This document shows, piece by piece, positions 24,215 through 32,745 of a DNA stretch of 35,416 bases. The notes beneath the pieces were generated by a model. It made no database searches. It was not told where the DNA came from and was given only the letters and a program-made list of their open reading frames with translations. Every line of letters begins with the position of its first letter. Position 1 is the stretch's first letter. A program made the position numbers and the translations under genes. Origin of the DNA: Bacteroidales bacterium (lineage in GTDB: Bacteria; Bacteroidota; Bacteroidia; Bacteroidales; P3); assembly GCA_031257915.1 (NCBI GenBank), contig JAIRNR010000068.1, forward strand, positions 1-35,416, written 5' to 3'.

Positions 24215-24817
24215 ATGATAAAACAGGCAAAATTTGTTACCAGCAGCAGTAATTACAGAGAATGTCCCGAAAGTGATATTCCCGAATTTGCTTTTATCGG
24301 ACGTTCAAATGTAGGCAAATCCTCACTTCTTAACATGCTTACAGGAAACAGTTCTCTTGCAAAAATATCTTCAAAACCCGGAAAGACACGCCTGATAAAT
24401 CATTTTTCAATTAACAACGGAAAATGGTTTCTTGTTGATTTGCCCGGTTATGGTTACGCAGTGGTTTCAAAAACGGAACAGGCAAAATTTACCCAAATGA
24501 TACGCTCGTATCTGCTCAATAGAAAAAATCTTTTTAATGTTTTTGTGCTTTTTGATACGCGTCTTAAACCGCAAAATATTGATTTGGATTTCATGAAATG
24601 GGCAGGTGAAAATAATATTCCGTTTGCAGTTGTCGGAACTAAATCAGATAAAAGTTCGGCAATAGATGTCAGAAAAAACATTGAGCAATTGCAGACTGCA
24701 ATGTTAAAAACATGGTCCGAACTTCCTCCGTTTTTCATCACATCTGCGAAGACAGGGAGCGGAAAAGAGGACGTTATTAACTATATAGAAAGTATAATTT
24801 CCGAGTCGGGAATATGA
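24215..24817 (+). CDS. engB: ribosome biogenesis GTPase EngB/YsxC
   Basis: Small TRAFAC GTPase needed for 50S subunit assembly. The G motifs are in order: G1 GRSNVGKSS, G2 KPGKTRLINHF, G3 DLPGYGYA, G4 TKSDK and G5 TSAKTGSGKEDV. The 200-residue length is typical. It follows glsB by 6 bp and precedes mutA by 27 bp on the same strand, so it is probably read from the same transcript as the glycine-lipid genes. Confidence 0.95.
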   Translation: MIKQAKFVTSSSNYRECPESDIPEFAFIGRSNVGKSSLLNMLTGNSSLAKISSKPGKTRLINHFSINNGKWFLVDLPGYGYAVVSKTEQAKFTQMIRSYLLNRKNLFNVFVLFDTRLKPQNIDLDFMKWAGENNIPFAVVGTKSDKSSAIDVRKNIEQLQTAMLKTWSELPPFFITSAKTGSGKEDVINYIESIISESGI

Positions 24818-24828
24818 TAAAAAGTAAT

Positions 24829-24836
24829 TAAATTTG
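24829..24836 (+). promoter_or_regulatory. possible -7 element in front of mutA
   Basis: TAAATTTG matches TAnnTTTG in the 27-bp engB-mutA gap and is identical to the element of the ribokinase operon. It ends 8 bp before the mutA ATG, implying a very short leader. No clear -33 element is present. Confidence 0.3.
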
Positions 24837-24844
24837 AAACTGAT

Positions 24845-26575
24845 ATGGACAAAAAATTGTTTTCGGAATTTCCGCCTGTACCCAAACAACAGTGGGAAGA
24901 AGCGATTACGGCAGACCTTAAAGGTGCCGACTATGATAAAAAACTTGTATGGAAAACAGAAGAAGGATTTTCTGTTCGTCCCTATTATGTAGAAGAAGAT
25001 ATTTCCGCATTGGAATATCTGAAAAAATTTGCGGGTAAAACCACAAACGGACAACCCAATGATTGGGAAATTCGTCAGGATTTTTCAAATGGAGATATTG
25101 CCAATCTCGCCTCAAATGCAGTAGCAAGAGGTGCGCAAAGCATAGGAATAAACGTTGCAAATATTAAGACAGCAGGCGATTTGTCGTCCATATTTAAAAA
25201 TATTGACCCTGTTGCAACAGGTATTCATTTTACAGGAAGTAAATCTGTTTGCGAAACAATGTCGCTCTTTGCGGAATATCTTAAAGACAGTAAAATAGAA
25301 AGCACGAAAGTATATGGTTCCGTCAACGGATGTAACAAAGAAGCAGATAAAGTTCTTAAAGAGTACGGCTCATCGTTTCCCCGCTTTCGTTTTATTGAAA
25401 TCAAGGCATTTGAATTTCGCAACAGTGGCTCAACAATAGTGCAGGAACTCGGCTTTGCCATATCAAATGCGGTTGCCGTTTTAAATGATTTAACAGAGAA
25501 AGGATTTAATGCAGATGATATTATTCCGCGCATGACGCTGCATTTCGCAATCGGTTCAAATTATTTTATGGAGATTGCAAAAATTCGTGCGGCACGTATT
25601 TTATTCAACGCTGTTGCAAAGGAGTACGGTTATAAAAACGGCTCACAGGTTTTTATCCATTGCAGTTCTTCCGTGTGGAATAAAGCCATTTATGACCCTT
25701 ATGTAAATATGCTTCGTTCTACAACCGAAACAATGAGTGCTGCTATCGGTGGAGCTAATTCTATTTCCACAGTTAATTTTGACTGTACTTATGAAAAGGC
25801 AACTGACTTTTCCGCACGCATCGCGCGTAATCAGCAAATTCTTTTAAAAGAAGAATCGTTTATAGATAAGGTTGCCGACCCCGCTGCCGGCTCATATTAC
25901 ATAGAGCATATAAGCGACTCTATTGCCGAAGCGGCATGGAAAATATTTTTAACAGTTGAGGAAAAAGGCGGTTATTATGCAGCACGCGGCGAGTATGTAA
26001 TACCCGAAATAGAAAAGAGTGCTGCCGAACGTTTAAAAGATGTTTCCTCACGCAAAAAGTTTATTCTCGGCGTAAATCAATATCCGAATCTAAGCGAAAC
26101 AATGCTTGGTAAAATTGAAAATATTGACAGTGAATTACGTGCTTCAAATGAGATTGAGAAACTGCGCCTCGAAACCGAAAAAGCCGTTAAGGACGGCAAA
26201 CGCAAACCTAAAGTATTTTTGTTAACGTACGGAAATCTTGCAATGCGTAAAGCGCGTGCGGGATTTGCAACAAATTTTTTCGGTTGCGCAGGTTACGAAA
26301 TTACGGATAACGCAGGATTTAAAACAGGTGCGGATGGCGCGGAAGCGGCACTTAAAGCCGGTGCGGATATAGTTGTGCTTTGCAGCAGCGATGAAGAATA
26401 TGCTGCGCTCGTTGCGGAGACTCTTCCTGTTCTGAAAGGCAAAACAACTGTTGTTTTAGCCGGTTATCCGAAAGAGCAGATAGACGAATTTACTGCACAG
26501 GGAGTAGAGGAATTTATACACGTTCGCTCAAACGTACTTTCAACATTGCAGACATTTAACAAAAAGTTGCTTTAA
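24845..26575 (+). CDS. mutA: methylmalonyl-CoA mutase small (beta) subunit
   Basis: Non-catalytic partner chain of the B12-dependent mutase that interconverts succinyl-CoA and methylmalonyl-CoA in propionate metabolism. The N-terminus [44 protein letters not shown] is characteristic. A TIM-barrel region follows ([26 protein letters not shown]), then a C-terminal B12-binding-like domain from ~residue 455 ([30 protein letters not shown]) that lacks the cobalt-coordinating DxHxxG His, as expected for the small chain. At 576 residues it is a little shorter than most homologues. mutB normally follows directly; here rfbA begins 2 bp after the stop, so the large subunit must lie elsewhere or be missing. 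Confidence 0.92.
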   Translation: MDKKLFSEFPPVPKQQWEEAITADLKGADYDKKLVWKTEEGFSVRPYYVEEDISALEYLKKFAGKTTNGQPNDWEIRQDFSNGDIANLASNAVARGAQSIGINVANIKTAGDLSSIFKNIDPVATGIHFTGSKSVCETMSLFAEYLKDSKIESTKVYGSVNGCNKEADKVLKEYGSSFPRFRFIEIKAFEFRNSGSTIVQELGFAISNAVAVLNDLTEKGFNADDIIPRMTLHFAIGSNYFMEIAKIRAARILFNAVAKEYGYKNGSQVFIHCSSSVWNKAIYDPYVNMLRSTTETMSAAIGGANSISTVNFDCTYEKATDFSARIARNQQILLKEESFIDKVADPAAGSYYIEHISDSIAEAAWKIFLTVEEKGGYYAARGEYVIPEIEKSAAERLKDVSSRKKFILGVNQYPNLSETMLGKIENIDSELRASNEIEKLRLETEKAVKDGKRKPKVFLLTYGNLAMRKARAGFATNFFGCAGYEITDNAGFKTGADGAEAALKAGADIVVLCSSDEEYAALVAETLPVLKGKTTVVLAGYPKEQIDEFTAQGVEEFIHVRSNVLSTLQTFNKKLL

Positions 26576-26577
26576 AT

Positions 26578-27435
26578 ATGAAAGGAATAATTCTTGCAGG
26601 CGGTGCGGGCACGCGGCTCCACCCGCTGACACTTGCAAACAGCAAGCAGATGATGCCTGTGTATGACAAACCGATGATATACTATCCGCTGTCCACCCTG
26701 CTTATGGGCGGCATACGCGAAGTTTTAATCATATCAACCCCTCAGGATTTACCCAATTTCAAACGCTTGCTCGGCGACGGCTCCGGACTCGGCTGCAAGT
26801 TTTCGTACAAGGTGCAGGAAATTCCCAACGGACTTGCACAGGCGTTTGTACTCGGTGCGGAATTTATCGGCAATGACAAAGTTGCACTTGTTCTCGGCGA
26901 CAATATATTTTACGGAACAGGTTTGACTGCTCTTATGAAAGAAAATAACAATCCCGACGGCGGGGTTGTTTTCGCATATCATGTTGCTGCTCCCGAACAG
27001 TACGGTGTTGTGGAATTTGACAGTAACGGCAATGCGATTTCAATTGAAGAAAAGCCGCAAAAACCGAAATCAAATTATGCTGTTCCCGGACTTTACCTTT
27101 ACGACAATACCGTCGTGGAAATTGCAAAAAATTTAAAACCCGGCGCACGCGGAGAATACGAAATTACAGATGTAAATAAGGCATATCTCGCACAGGGAAA
27201 ATTAAAAGTTGCTATTCTCGGACGAGGTACTGCATGGCTTGATACAGGTACATTTGAATCACTTTTGCAGGCAAGTCAGTTTGTTCAAACCATAGAACAG
27301 CGCCAGGGATTGAAAATCGGCTGTATTGAAGAAATTGCCTATCAGCAGAAGTTTATCAATAAAGAACAATTGCACCGCCTCGCTGAGCCGCTTATAAAAA
27401 GCGGTTATGGAAAATATCTGTTGGAATTGGATTAG
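26578..27435 (+). CDS. rfbA: glucose-1-phosphate thymidylyltransferase
   Basis: Makes dTDP-glucose from glucose-1-phosphate and dTTP, the first step to dTDP-rhamnose and related sugars for surface polysaccharides. The nucleotidyltransferase signature is [41 protein letters not shown]; other markers are [33 protein letters not shown] and [15 protein letters not shown]. The 285-residue length is normal. rfbB, rfbC and rfbD are not nearby, so the gene is detached from a polysaccharide cluster. It starts 2 bp after mutA. Its last 30 bp are duplicated just downstream of the stop codon. Confidence 0.95.
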   Translation: MKGIILAGGAGTRLHPLTLANSKQMMPVYDKPMIYYPLSTLLMGGIREVLIISTPQDLPNFKRLLGDGSGLGCKFSYKVQEIPNGLAQAFVLGAEFIGNDKVALVLGDNIFYGTGLTALMKENNNPDGGVVFAYHVAAPEQYGVVEFDSNGNAISIEEKPQKPKSNYAVPGLYLYDNTVVEIAKNLKPGARGEYEITDVNKAYLAQGKLKVAILGRGTAWLDTGTFESLLQASQFVQTIEQRQGLKIGCIEEIAYQQKFINKEQLHRLAEPLIKSGYGKYLLELD

Positions 27436-27490
27436 AGACGCATCTACCGCTTTCACTGTATATGGAAAATATCTGTTGGAATCGGATTAA
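27406..27490 (+). repeat. ~55-bp tandem duplication spanning the rfbA stop codon
   Basis: TATGGAAAATATCTGTTGGA occurs at 27406 and again at 27461. The match extends through GAAT(T/C)GGATTA and, with indels, into the following GA(G)(A/G)CGCA. The second copy lies between the convergent rfbA and yidD genes and is not coding. Confidence 0.85.
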
Positions 27491-27499
27491 GAGGCGCAA

Positions 27500-27721
27500 T
27501 TAAGGCACAGGGTCATACCCGCTGCCGCCAAATGGGTGGCAACGCAATAAACGTTTCAACGCAAGCCAGCCTCCTTTAAACGCTCCGTATTTTTCTATCG
27601 CTTCCACTGTATATGCAGAACAGGTAGGAGTATATCTGCACGCCGGCGGGAAAAACGGCGAAATACAATACTGATAGACTCTTATCAGACCTATAAATAA
27701 TAGTTTAACTGCGCGTTTCAT
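27500..27721 (-). CDS. yidD: membrane protein insertion efficiency factor YidD
   Basis: Small protein that assists YidC-mediated membrane protein insertion. Its signature is complete: [62 protein letters not shown], with the conserved Cys residues and the [12 protein letters not shown] end. The frame is open to 27739, but the ATG at 27721 (MKRAVKLLF) matches family starts. It overlaps the end of rnpA by 17 bp, a normal arrangement in the rnpA-yidD cluster. It is convergent with rfbA. Confidence 0.93.
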   Translation of the reverse strand: MKRAVKLLFIGLIRVYQYCISPFFPPACRYTPTCSAYTVEAIEKYGAFKGGWLALKRLLRCHPFGGSGYDPVP

Positions 27722-28127
27722 TTGACAGAATTTTATCAAAAAAAGATTTAATCATACTCCTGACATCTCCGAATGGAACATTTGCCGAACCCTGATAAAC
27801 AAAAGCAATATTAAATCGTGTATTACATAAAGACAACATATTTTTTTGCAGCCGGTAACCTTCTCTTATAAGACGTTTTACCCTGTTTCTGTCCACTGCT
27901 CTTTTAAGATTTCTTTTAGGAACACTGATGAAAATTCGTGAAGGCGCAAACAGGGGAGCAGGTGAAGACAACGGCTCGGACACAGCAACATCGGACATAT
28001 TCACCAAATAAACACATTGCAAAGTATTTCCCTTAACAGTGAATGAAAAACGCTTTCCCTTCGCAAACAGCTCACTGATTTCCTTATCACTGCATAAACG
28101 TTCCTTCTTGGAAAGTGAAAAACGCAT
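27705..28127 (-). CDS. rnpA: ribonuclease P protein component
   Basis: Protein subunit of RNase P, which removes tRNA 5' leaders. The start chosen is 28127 ([21 protein letters not shown]), giving a TAATG overlap with the hemD stop codon; a start at 28139 adds four residues. The RNR signature is present as [30 protein letters not shown] short Ser/Pro-rich stretch ([14 protein letters not shown]) precedes it, a loop that varies in this phylum. No rpmH lies upstream, unlike in many other bacteria; the hemD-rnpA-yidD order is common in Bacteroidota. Confidence 0.93.
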   Translation of the reverse strand: MRFSLSKKERLCSDKEISELFAKGKRFSFTVKGNTLQCVYLVNMSDVAVSEPLSSPAPLFAPSRIFISVPKRNLKRAVDRNRVKRLIREGYRLQKNMLSLCNTRFNIAFVYQGSANVPFGDVRSMIKSFFDKILSNETRS

Positions 28128-29074
28128 TAACGGAAACATAGTCGCCTCTTTTTTCTTTCTTCAATAACTTTTAACGCGGCAATTTCATCCGATCCGTACC
28201 TTAAATGTTTAGCCCTTGTTCTAATTTTATTATTGACCTTTTCCCGCGCTAATTTTTTTTGCAAACATATTTTTTCTTCAATTACCTTACGTTTTTTCTC
28301 TATTTTTTCAACATCTCCATTAAATTGCTTATAGTCAATTATAAACTCTTCTATTGCCTGTGTCATGGAAACAGCAGTTGGAGTCGGTACAGGCAATGAT
28401 AATTTTAATCCGTTTTCTTTAACAGCACTCCAAACCGTTTTCCCAAACGCCGCAATTAACTGTTTTTTCTGTTTGTATTCAGGATAATTAACCTTTATTG
28501 ACCGCACACCAACAGGCGAAAACAATGCAACCATATCATACTTTTCAATATCAATTTCTTTCGCGATATTGTCGGGAACAGTCTTGTACATCGGTGCTTT
28601 CGTAAAATTCATATCCGAATTTTCAAGTGCCACTAATAAGTCCGATGTGCTTTCTTCCGACGCAGGAAGTAAAAATTTTTCTTTTTTATGCTTGCGCAAC
28701 AAACTGATAAGTCCGTCGGTCGTCTGGTCGCCGAAGAAACATTTACGTTTTTTAAATTGAATATATTTCTGAATGTAGTACGCTATTGTATCGGATATGC
28801 AAAAATATTTTACACTTGCCGGAATTTCAATACCAAGCTCTTTTACCATCCTGAAAAAATTATCGGCAGCATGTCGGGAATTAAAGATTACAGATGTATA
28901 TTCTAATAAATTTATATTATGCTTTCTAAATTCCTTCGCAGAAATCCCTACTATTTTTATGATTTTTCTGAAAGTTATATTCAGATTAAACTTATCAGCA
29001 AGTAACTTATAAGGAGATTTTGAATAGTCGGACGGTATAGGTTGGGATACAAGAATATTCTTAATTTGCTGCAT
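28127..29074 (-). CDS. hemD: uroporphyrinogen-III synthase with basic C-terminal extension
   Basis: Closes and inverts ring D of hydroxymethylbilane in tetrapyrrole synthesis, leading to haem, sirohaem or cobalamin. Poorly conserved as a family, it is recognisable from NILVSQPIPSDYSKSPYKLLADK at the N-terminus, YTSVIFNSRHAADNFF, KYFCISDTIAYYIQKYIQ, EKFLLPASEESTSDLL, YDMVALFSPVGVRSI and AAFGKTVWSAVKENGLKL, together with the DUF4271 and rnpA neighbours. The domain ends near residue 250; ~65 further residues are Lys/Arg/Glu-rich and probably a coiled or disordered tail (KKRKVIEEKICLQKKLAREK). The gene overlaps DUF4271 by 14 bp upstream. A TACCTTTG element lies 51 bp before its start. Confidence 0.88.
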   Translation of the reverse strand: MQQIKNILVSQPIPSDYSKSPYKLLADKFNLNITFRKIIKIVGISAKEFRKHNINLLEYTSVIFNSRHAADNFFRMVKELGIEIPASVKYFCISDTIAYYIQKYIQFKKRKCFFGDQTTDGLISLLRKHKKEKFLLPASEESTSDLLVALENSDMNFTKAPMYKTVPDNIAKEIDIEKYDMVALFSPVGVRSIKVNYPEYKQKKQLIAAFGKTVWSAVKENGLKLSLPVPTPTAVSMTQAIEEFIIDYKQFNGDVEKIEKKRKVIEEKICLQKKLAREKVNNKIRTRAKHLRYGSDEIAALKVIEERKKRRLCFR

Positions 29075-29714
29075 ATAAGGTAATTATCTTAAAAAATATC
29101 AAAAACGGCAGAATTTGAAAAGTGCAAAGGTACGAAAAAATATGCAATATGGAAAACTTTGTAAAAGTTCTTCCTGTTATTATACAGCGTAAAAGACATA
29201 CTAACCACGAGAGAAATCCTGCCGCAACAAGTACTTTCAACGCCCACACGGCAATATTATCCGAAAAGCACTGTATAAACAGCATTACAGGAGTAGAAAG
29301 AAGTAAAAAAAACAATCCGCATACCTGAATAAATTGCAAAACGATACTTCCGAACTGCTCCTCACCAAAGAGAAGCGATACCCATGATAAAACGGCTCTT
29401 GCAAAAAGATAACATGCTGCAATTATAAAAAAACACAAAAGCAAATCAATTTGCGGTAAAAAAGGGAAAACCTTATAATGCAATACTTCGTACAAAAAAA
29501 GTGAGAGATTACACACAATAAGCAATGAAATAACAATTCCCGATGTTGAATAATTTTTAATTTTCACAAACGGACGCGGAAAAAAAAATTCGCTTATTAC
29601 CGCACGCACAAGTCCTAAATTTCGCTGTACAAAATAAATATACACTCCCAAAAGAAAAAGCAAAAATATATAGAAAAAATTTATGCCCTGAGGAATATTC
29701 GGAATTATGTTCAT
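29061..29714 (-). CDS. DUF4271 integral membrane protein
   Basis: A 217-residue protein with about five to six hydrophobic segments (FFYIFLLFLLGVYIYFV, GIVISLLIVCNLSLFLY, LLLCFFIIAACYLFARAVLSWVSLLFG, LFFLLLSTPVMLFIQCF, VLVAAGFLSWLVCLLRC, FQILPFLIFFKIITLY). It matches the Bacteroidota-specific DUF4271 family, usually encoded next to hemD as here. The function is unknown. Its start overlaps the ABC ATPase stop by 4 bp (ATGA), so translation is likely coupled. Near its 3' end, at 29125-29132, the minus strand carries a promoter-like element for hemD. Confidence 0.85.
   Translation of the reverse strand: MNIIPNIPQGINFFYIFLLFLLGVYIYFVQRNLGLVRAVISEFFFPRPFVKIKNYSTSGIVISLLIVCNLSLFLYEVLHYKVFPFLPQIDLLLCFFIIAACYLFARAVLSWVSLLFGEEQFGSIVLQFIQVCGLFFLLLSTPVMLFIQCFSDNIAVWALKVLVAAGFLSWLVCLLRCIITGRTFTKFSILHIFSYLCTFQILPFLIFFKIITLYAAN
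29125..29132 (-). promoter_or_regulatory. candidate internal promoter for hemD-rnpA-yidD
   Basis: The minus strand reads TACCTTTG within TACCTTTGCAC, a perfect -7 element, inside the coding sequence of DUF4271. Transcription would start about 44 nt before the hemD ATG. The same bases encode Tyr-Leu-Cys, so chance is possible. Confidence 0.4.
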
Positions 29715-30406
29715 TTTGTTAACGAGTGAAAAATTATTTCAAGTTTTTCATCTAATTCATCCGTATATTTATCGGCTGCAATAACACCCTCATTAAGAAT
29801 TATTATACGGTCGCAAAGCACTTCTACTTCCTGCATTATATGTGTTGACAACAGTATTGTCTTTTGCTTCCCAAGTTCACGCAGCAGAGAACGTATTTCT
29901 TCAAGTTGATTCGGGTCAAGTCCCGACGCAGGCTCATCAAGAATGAGAACTTTCGGATTATGCACTAATGCGGCGGCAAGTCCCAAACGTTGGCGATACC
30001 CTTTTGAAAGCGCACCTGCTTTCTTTTTTGCTTCGCCGGCAAAATTCACCATTTCAAGTACATTTTCTACTGCTGTCTTTACTTCGTGTTTCGGCAGATA
30101 TATTCCTGCGGCAAACGATAAGTATTCGCGTACATATAAATCCAAATAAAGAGGATTATGCTCAGGTAAATATCCGATATTCTCTCTTACCTTTATCGGT
30201 TGTGCCGCGATGTCAAAACCACAGACACTTGCTTTTCCTTTATCCGGAAGCAGATAGCCGCAAAGTATTTTCATCAGGGTTGACTTACCTGCTCCGTTCG
30301 GTCCGAGCAATCCTGTTATGCCGCCATTTTCTATTTTTACGGAAACATTATCAAGTGCTTTCTTGCTGCCGAAATAACTTTTTGTTATGTTTTCTACTGT
30401 TATCAT
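29711..30406 (-). CDS. ABC transporter ATP-binding protein (GldA-like)
   Basis: Cytoplasmic ATPase subunit of an ABC exporter or gliding-type transporter. Motifs in order: Walker A GPNGAGKST (~35-43), Q-loop region YLPEHNPLY, signature LSKGYRQRLGLAAAL, Walker B PKVLILDEPASGLDP and the H-loop LLSTHIMQE. It resembles GldA of the gliding ABC transporter over the nucleotide-binding domain, but at 231 residues it lacks the ~70-residue C-terminal part typical of GldA. No permease (GldF/GldG-type) gene is adjacent. It ends in an ATGA overlap with DUF4271, whose product is a membrane protein of unknown role and a conceivable partner, though I have no direct evidence. Confidence 0.88.
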   Translation of the reverse strand: MITVENITKSYFGSKKALDNVSVKIENGGITGLLGPNGAGKSTLMKILCGYLLPDKGKASVCGFDIAAQPIKVRENIGYLPEHNPLYLDLYVREYLSFAAGIYLPKHEVKTAVENVLEMVNFAGEAKKKAGALSKGYRQRLGLAAALVHNPKVLILDEPASGLDPNQLEEIRSLLRELGKQKTILLSTHIMQEVEVLCDRIIILNEGVIAADKYTDELDEKLEIIFHSLTK

Positions 30407-30437
30407 ATCTACAGTAACTATTATTAAAGCATATATG

Positions 30438-32123
30438 CTACCTGCCTTTTAGAATTGTACTGTACTCGTTCTTATCTTCAAGTACTTTTATTGCACGTGC
30501 AACTGTCTTATCACCCATCAATTCCGCCTGCGCCCGCCCTTCCTGATAATAGTAACGCGATATGATTTCCTCACGCAATATTCTTTTTATCTCGTCCGCA
30601 TGACGGTCCAAATCACCTGCTTTTGTTTGCAAAACGGCTTCTTTCAATTTTTGCAATGGTGCCGCAACAGTAACTTTCAAACTGTCTTCTTTTACTATGT
30701 TTTCCAATTCTTTGAGAATTTCTTCCTCAGGCAACGTGTAGTCGTAACCTGCTTTTGAAGCGTATTCTTTAAATTCACCATAAAGTTCATCTGATATTTC
30801 AAAATCATCTATGCTCCCCATTTCACTGTGCTTGCTGCGGTAATCGGTTGCAAAATCAAATATAATAAATTTTGAGAGTAAACTTCCGCTGACATCACTG
30901 TAAGAAGCCTCTTCAACTTCTATATCCGGCTCAATCCCATCTCCATCATAAACAGTGCGTCCGCCCTTCGTTTTGTACGCCGTACGCAATGAGTCGGGAA
31001 TTTTATTTGCCTTGCCCTCGTTGTCGCGGTTAAAATAATCTATTGCCTGCACACAACGTCCGCTGGGAATATAGTATTTTGAAATGGTGATTTTAATTTG
31101 CGAATTATATACAAGAGGTAAGATATTTTGCACAAGTCCCTTACCAAAAGTGCGCTCGCCCACAATAACGGCACGGTCGTAGTCCTGCAATGCACCCGAC
31201 ACAATTTCGGAAGCACTCGCCGTTCCTCTGCTGGTAAGAAAAACTATCGGAATATCTATGTCCTGCGGATCCTGTGTTGTATGGAACGTAACATTTTTAT
31301 CTTCAATTTTTCCTTTTGTGCTGACAACAGCATAACCTTTCGGATAAAAAAGATTTACTATTTTTACCGCCTCGTTCATAAGTCCGCCTCCATTATAACG
31401 CAAATCAAAAACAAGTGCGTCCATACCCTCTCTTTTGAGTTTCAAAAATGCTGTTTTAACTTCTTCCGAAGCATCTTGAGTAAAGCCGTCAAGACGAATA
31501 TATCCGATGTGTTTATTCAACATTCCCGAATATGTTACATTGTTTATCTCTATTTCTTTCCTTATAATTTTTACTGCTATAGGATTTGTTTCACCCCTGC
31601 GTTCAACTTCCATTTCAATGACTGTTCCCGCCTGTCCTTTAAGCATTGCACTTACATCCTCTACATTCTTGCCGCTTGTGTTCTCGCCGTTTATTTTAGT
31701 TATGCGGTCGCCGGGCTTTAAGCCCGCAATATCTGCAGGAAATCCTTTGTACGGGTCGGAAATATAAACACTGCCGTTTCGGTAATGTATTGTTGAGCCG
31801 ATACCGCCGTAATGTCCCAAAGTGAGCATTCTGTAATCCTCAATATTTGCTTCCGGAATATATACCGTATATGGATCAAGCGAACGCAACATCGCATCTA
31901 TCCCGGTTTTGATAATTGTTCCGGGCTGCACATCGTCCACGTAATTTTGATTTACAAGTTTATAGATTGTAGTAAAAATTTCTATATTTTTTAAAATTTC
32001 AAAATCTTTATTATCAAAAATTTCATTATGCTGCTGCGCTTTAGCCGTTACATTTATGAAAAATAATAGCGTGGCGAGAAATACGATGTATATTTTCTTC
32101 ATATTTTCATATATTCGTTTCAT
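30438..32123 (-). CDS. S41-family C-terminal processing peptidase with PDZ domain
   Basis: Periplasmic or envelope serine protease of the CtpA/Prc family. A signal peptide is evident (MKKIYIVFLATLLFFINVTAKAQ); an ATG at 32102 would start directly on it, while 32123 adds seven residues. The PDZ domain covers ~residues 90-170 (IGSTIHYRNGSVYI, AGLKPGDRITKINGE). The S41 domain has IGYIRLDGFTQDASEEV, VFDLRYNGGG, TSRGTASASEIVSGALQDY with the catalytic Ser in ASASE, and GERTFGKGLVQ with the catalytic Lys. The ~220-residue C-terminal helical region is normal for Bacteroidota members (~550-580 residues). It follows maf by 12 bp. Confidence 0.94.
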   Translation of the reverse strand: MKRIYENMKKIYIVFLATLLFFINVTAKAQQHNEIFDNKDFEILKNIEIFTTIYKLVNQNYVDDVQPGTIIKTGIDAMLRSLDPYTVYIPEANIEDYRMLTLGHYGGIGSTIHYRNGSVYISDPYKGFPADIAGLKPGDRITKINGENTSGKNVEDVSAMLKGQAGTVIEMEVERRGETNPIAVKIIRKEIEINNVTYSGMLNKHIGYIRLDGFTQDASEEVKTAFLKLKREGMDALVFDLRYNGGGLMNEAVKIVNLFYPKGYAVVSTKGKIEDKNVTFHTTQDPQDIDIPIVFLTSRGTASASEIVSGALQDYDRAVIVGERTFGKGLVQNILPLVYNSQIKITISKYYIPSGRCVQAIDYFNRDNEGKANKIPDSLRTAYKTKGGRTVYDGDGIEPDIEVEEASYSDVSGSLLSKFIIFDFATDYRSKHSEMGSIDDFEISDELYGEFKEYASKAGYDYTLPEEEILKELENIVKEDSLKVTVAAPLQKLKEAVLQTKAGDLDRHADEIKRILREEIISRYYYQEGRAQAELMGDKTVARAIKVLEDKNEYSTILKGR

Positions 32124-32135
32124 ACTCCATAATAT

Positions 32136-32729
32136 TTAATTATCAAATTCCATCAGCGAAACATATAATCGCTGTGTGGGAAATCCCATTACATTAAAAA
32201 ATGATCCTTCTATCCTTTCCAGCGCAATAAATCCGAGCCATTCCTGAATACCGTACGCACCTGCTTTATCGTACGGTTTGTAATTTTCAACGTAGTATAA
32301 AATTTCTTCATCTTTTATTACGCGAAAAGAAACGTAAGAAGAAATAGAAAATGTTTTTTCTTTTTCCTTTGTCCGCAAACATACTCCTGTAACAACTTCA
32401 TGGGTTTTACCGGAAAGTTCTTTCAATATGGCAATCGCTTCGCTTTTATCTTTAGGCTTTCCAAGAATTTTGCCATCTAAAATAACAAGCGTATCGGCTG
32501 TTATAAGTAATGTTTTTTCCGGCATTTCGTCAAGATTATAACATTGCGATTTTTGCTTTGCAATATATTCCGGTACTTGTTCTGCCGGTAAATTTTGCGG
32601 GAAAATCTCTTCATTCTTTTTTACTACAATGTCAAAATAAAAGCCCATTTTTTTCAACAGTTCCTCTCTGCGCGGAGAGCCGGAGCCTAAAACAAGGCGA
32701 TACGGAAAATCTTCAGGTTTCACAGTCAT
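32136..32729 (-). CDS. maf: Maf-like nucleoside triphosphate pyrophosphatase
   Basis: House-cleaning enzyme hydrolysing dTTP/UTP or modified nucleotides to monophosphates. Motifs: LGSGSPRREELLKKMG (substrate loop), EIFPQNLPAEQVPEYIAKQKS, ITADTLVILDGKILGKPKDKSEA with the catalytic Asp of ADT, and HEVVTGVCLR. The Pro-Gln-Asn region and YDKAGAYGIQ fit the dTTP/UTP-specific (YhdE) group. The 197-residue length is normal. It lies between the oxidoreductase gene (16 bp) and the S41 protease (12 bp). Confidence 0.94.
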   Translation of the reverse strand: MTVKPEDFPYRLVLGSGSPRREELLKKMGFYFDIVVKKNEEIFPQNLPAEQVPEYIAKQKSQCYNLDEMPEKTLLITADTLVILDGKILGKPKDKSEAIAILKELSGKTHEVVTGVCLRTKEKEKTFSISSYVSFRVIKDEEILYYVENYKPYDKAGAYGIQEWLGFIALERIEGSFFNVMGFPTQRLYVSLMEFDN

Positions 32730-32745
32730 AATATATTTTTATTTA

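Noticed and set aside
31128-31721. 197-codon plus-strand frame inside the S41 protease gene
   Set aside because: Opposite strand of a well-supported protease; composition is implausible for a protein.
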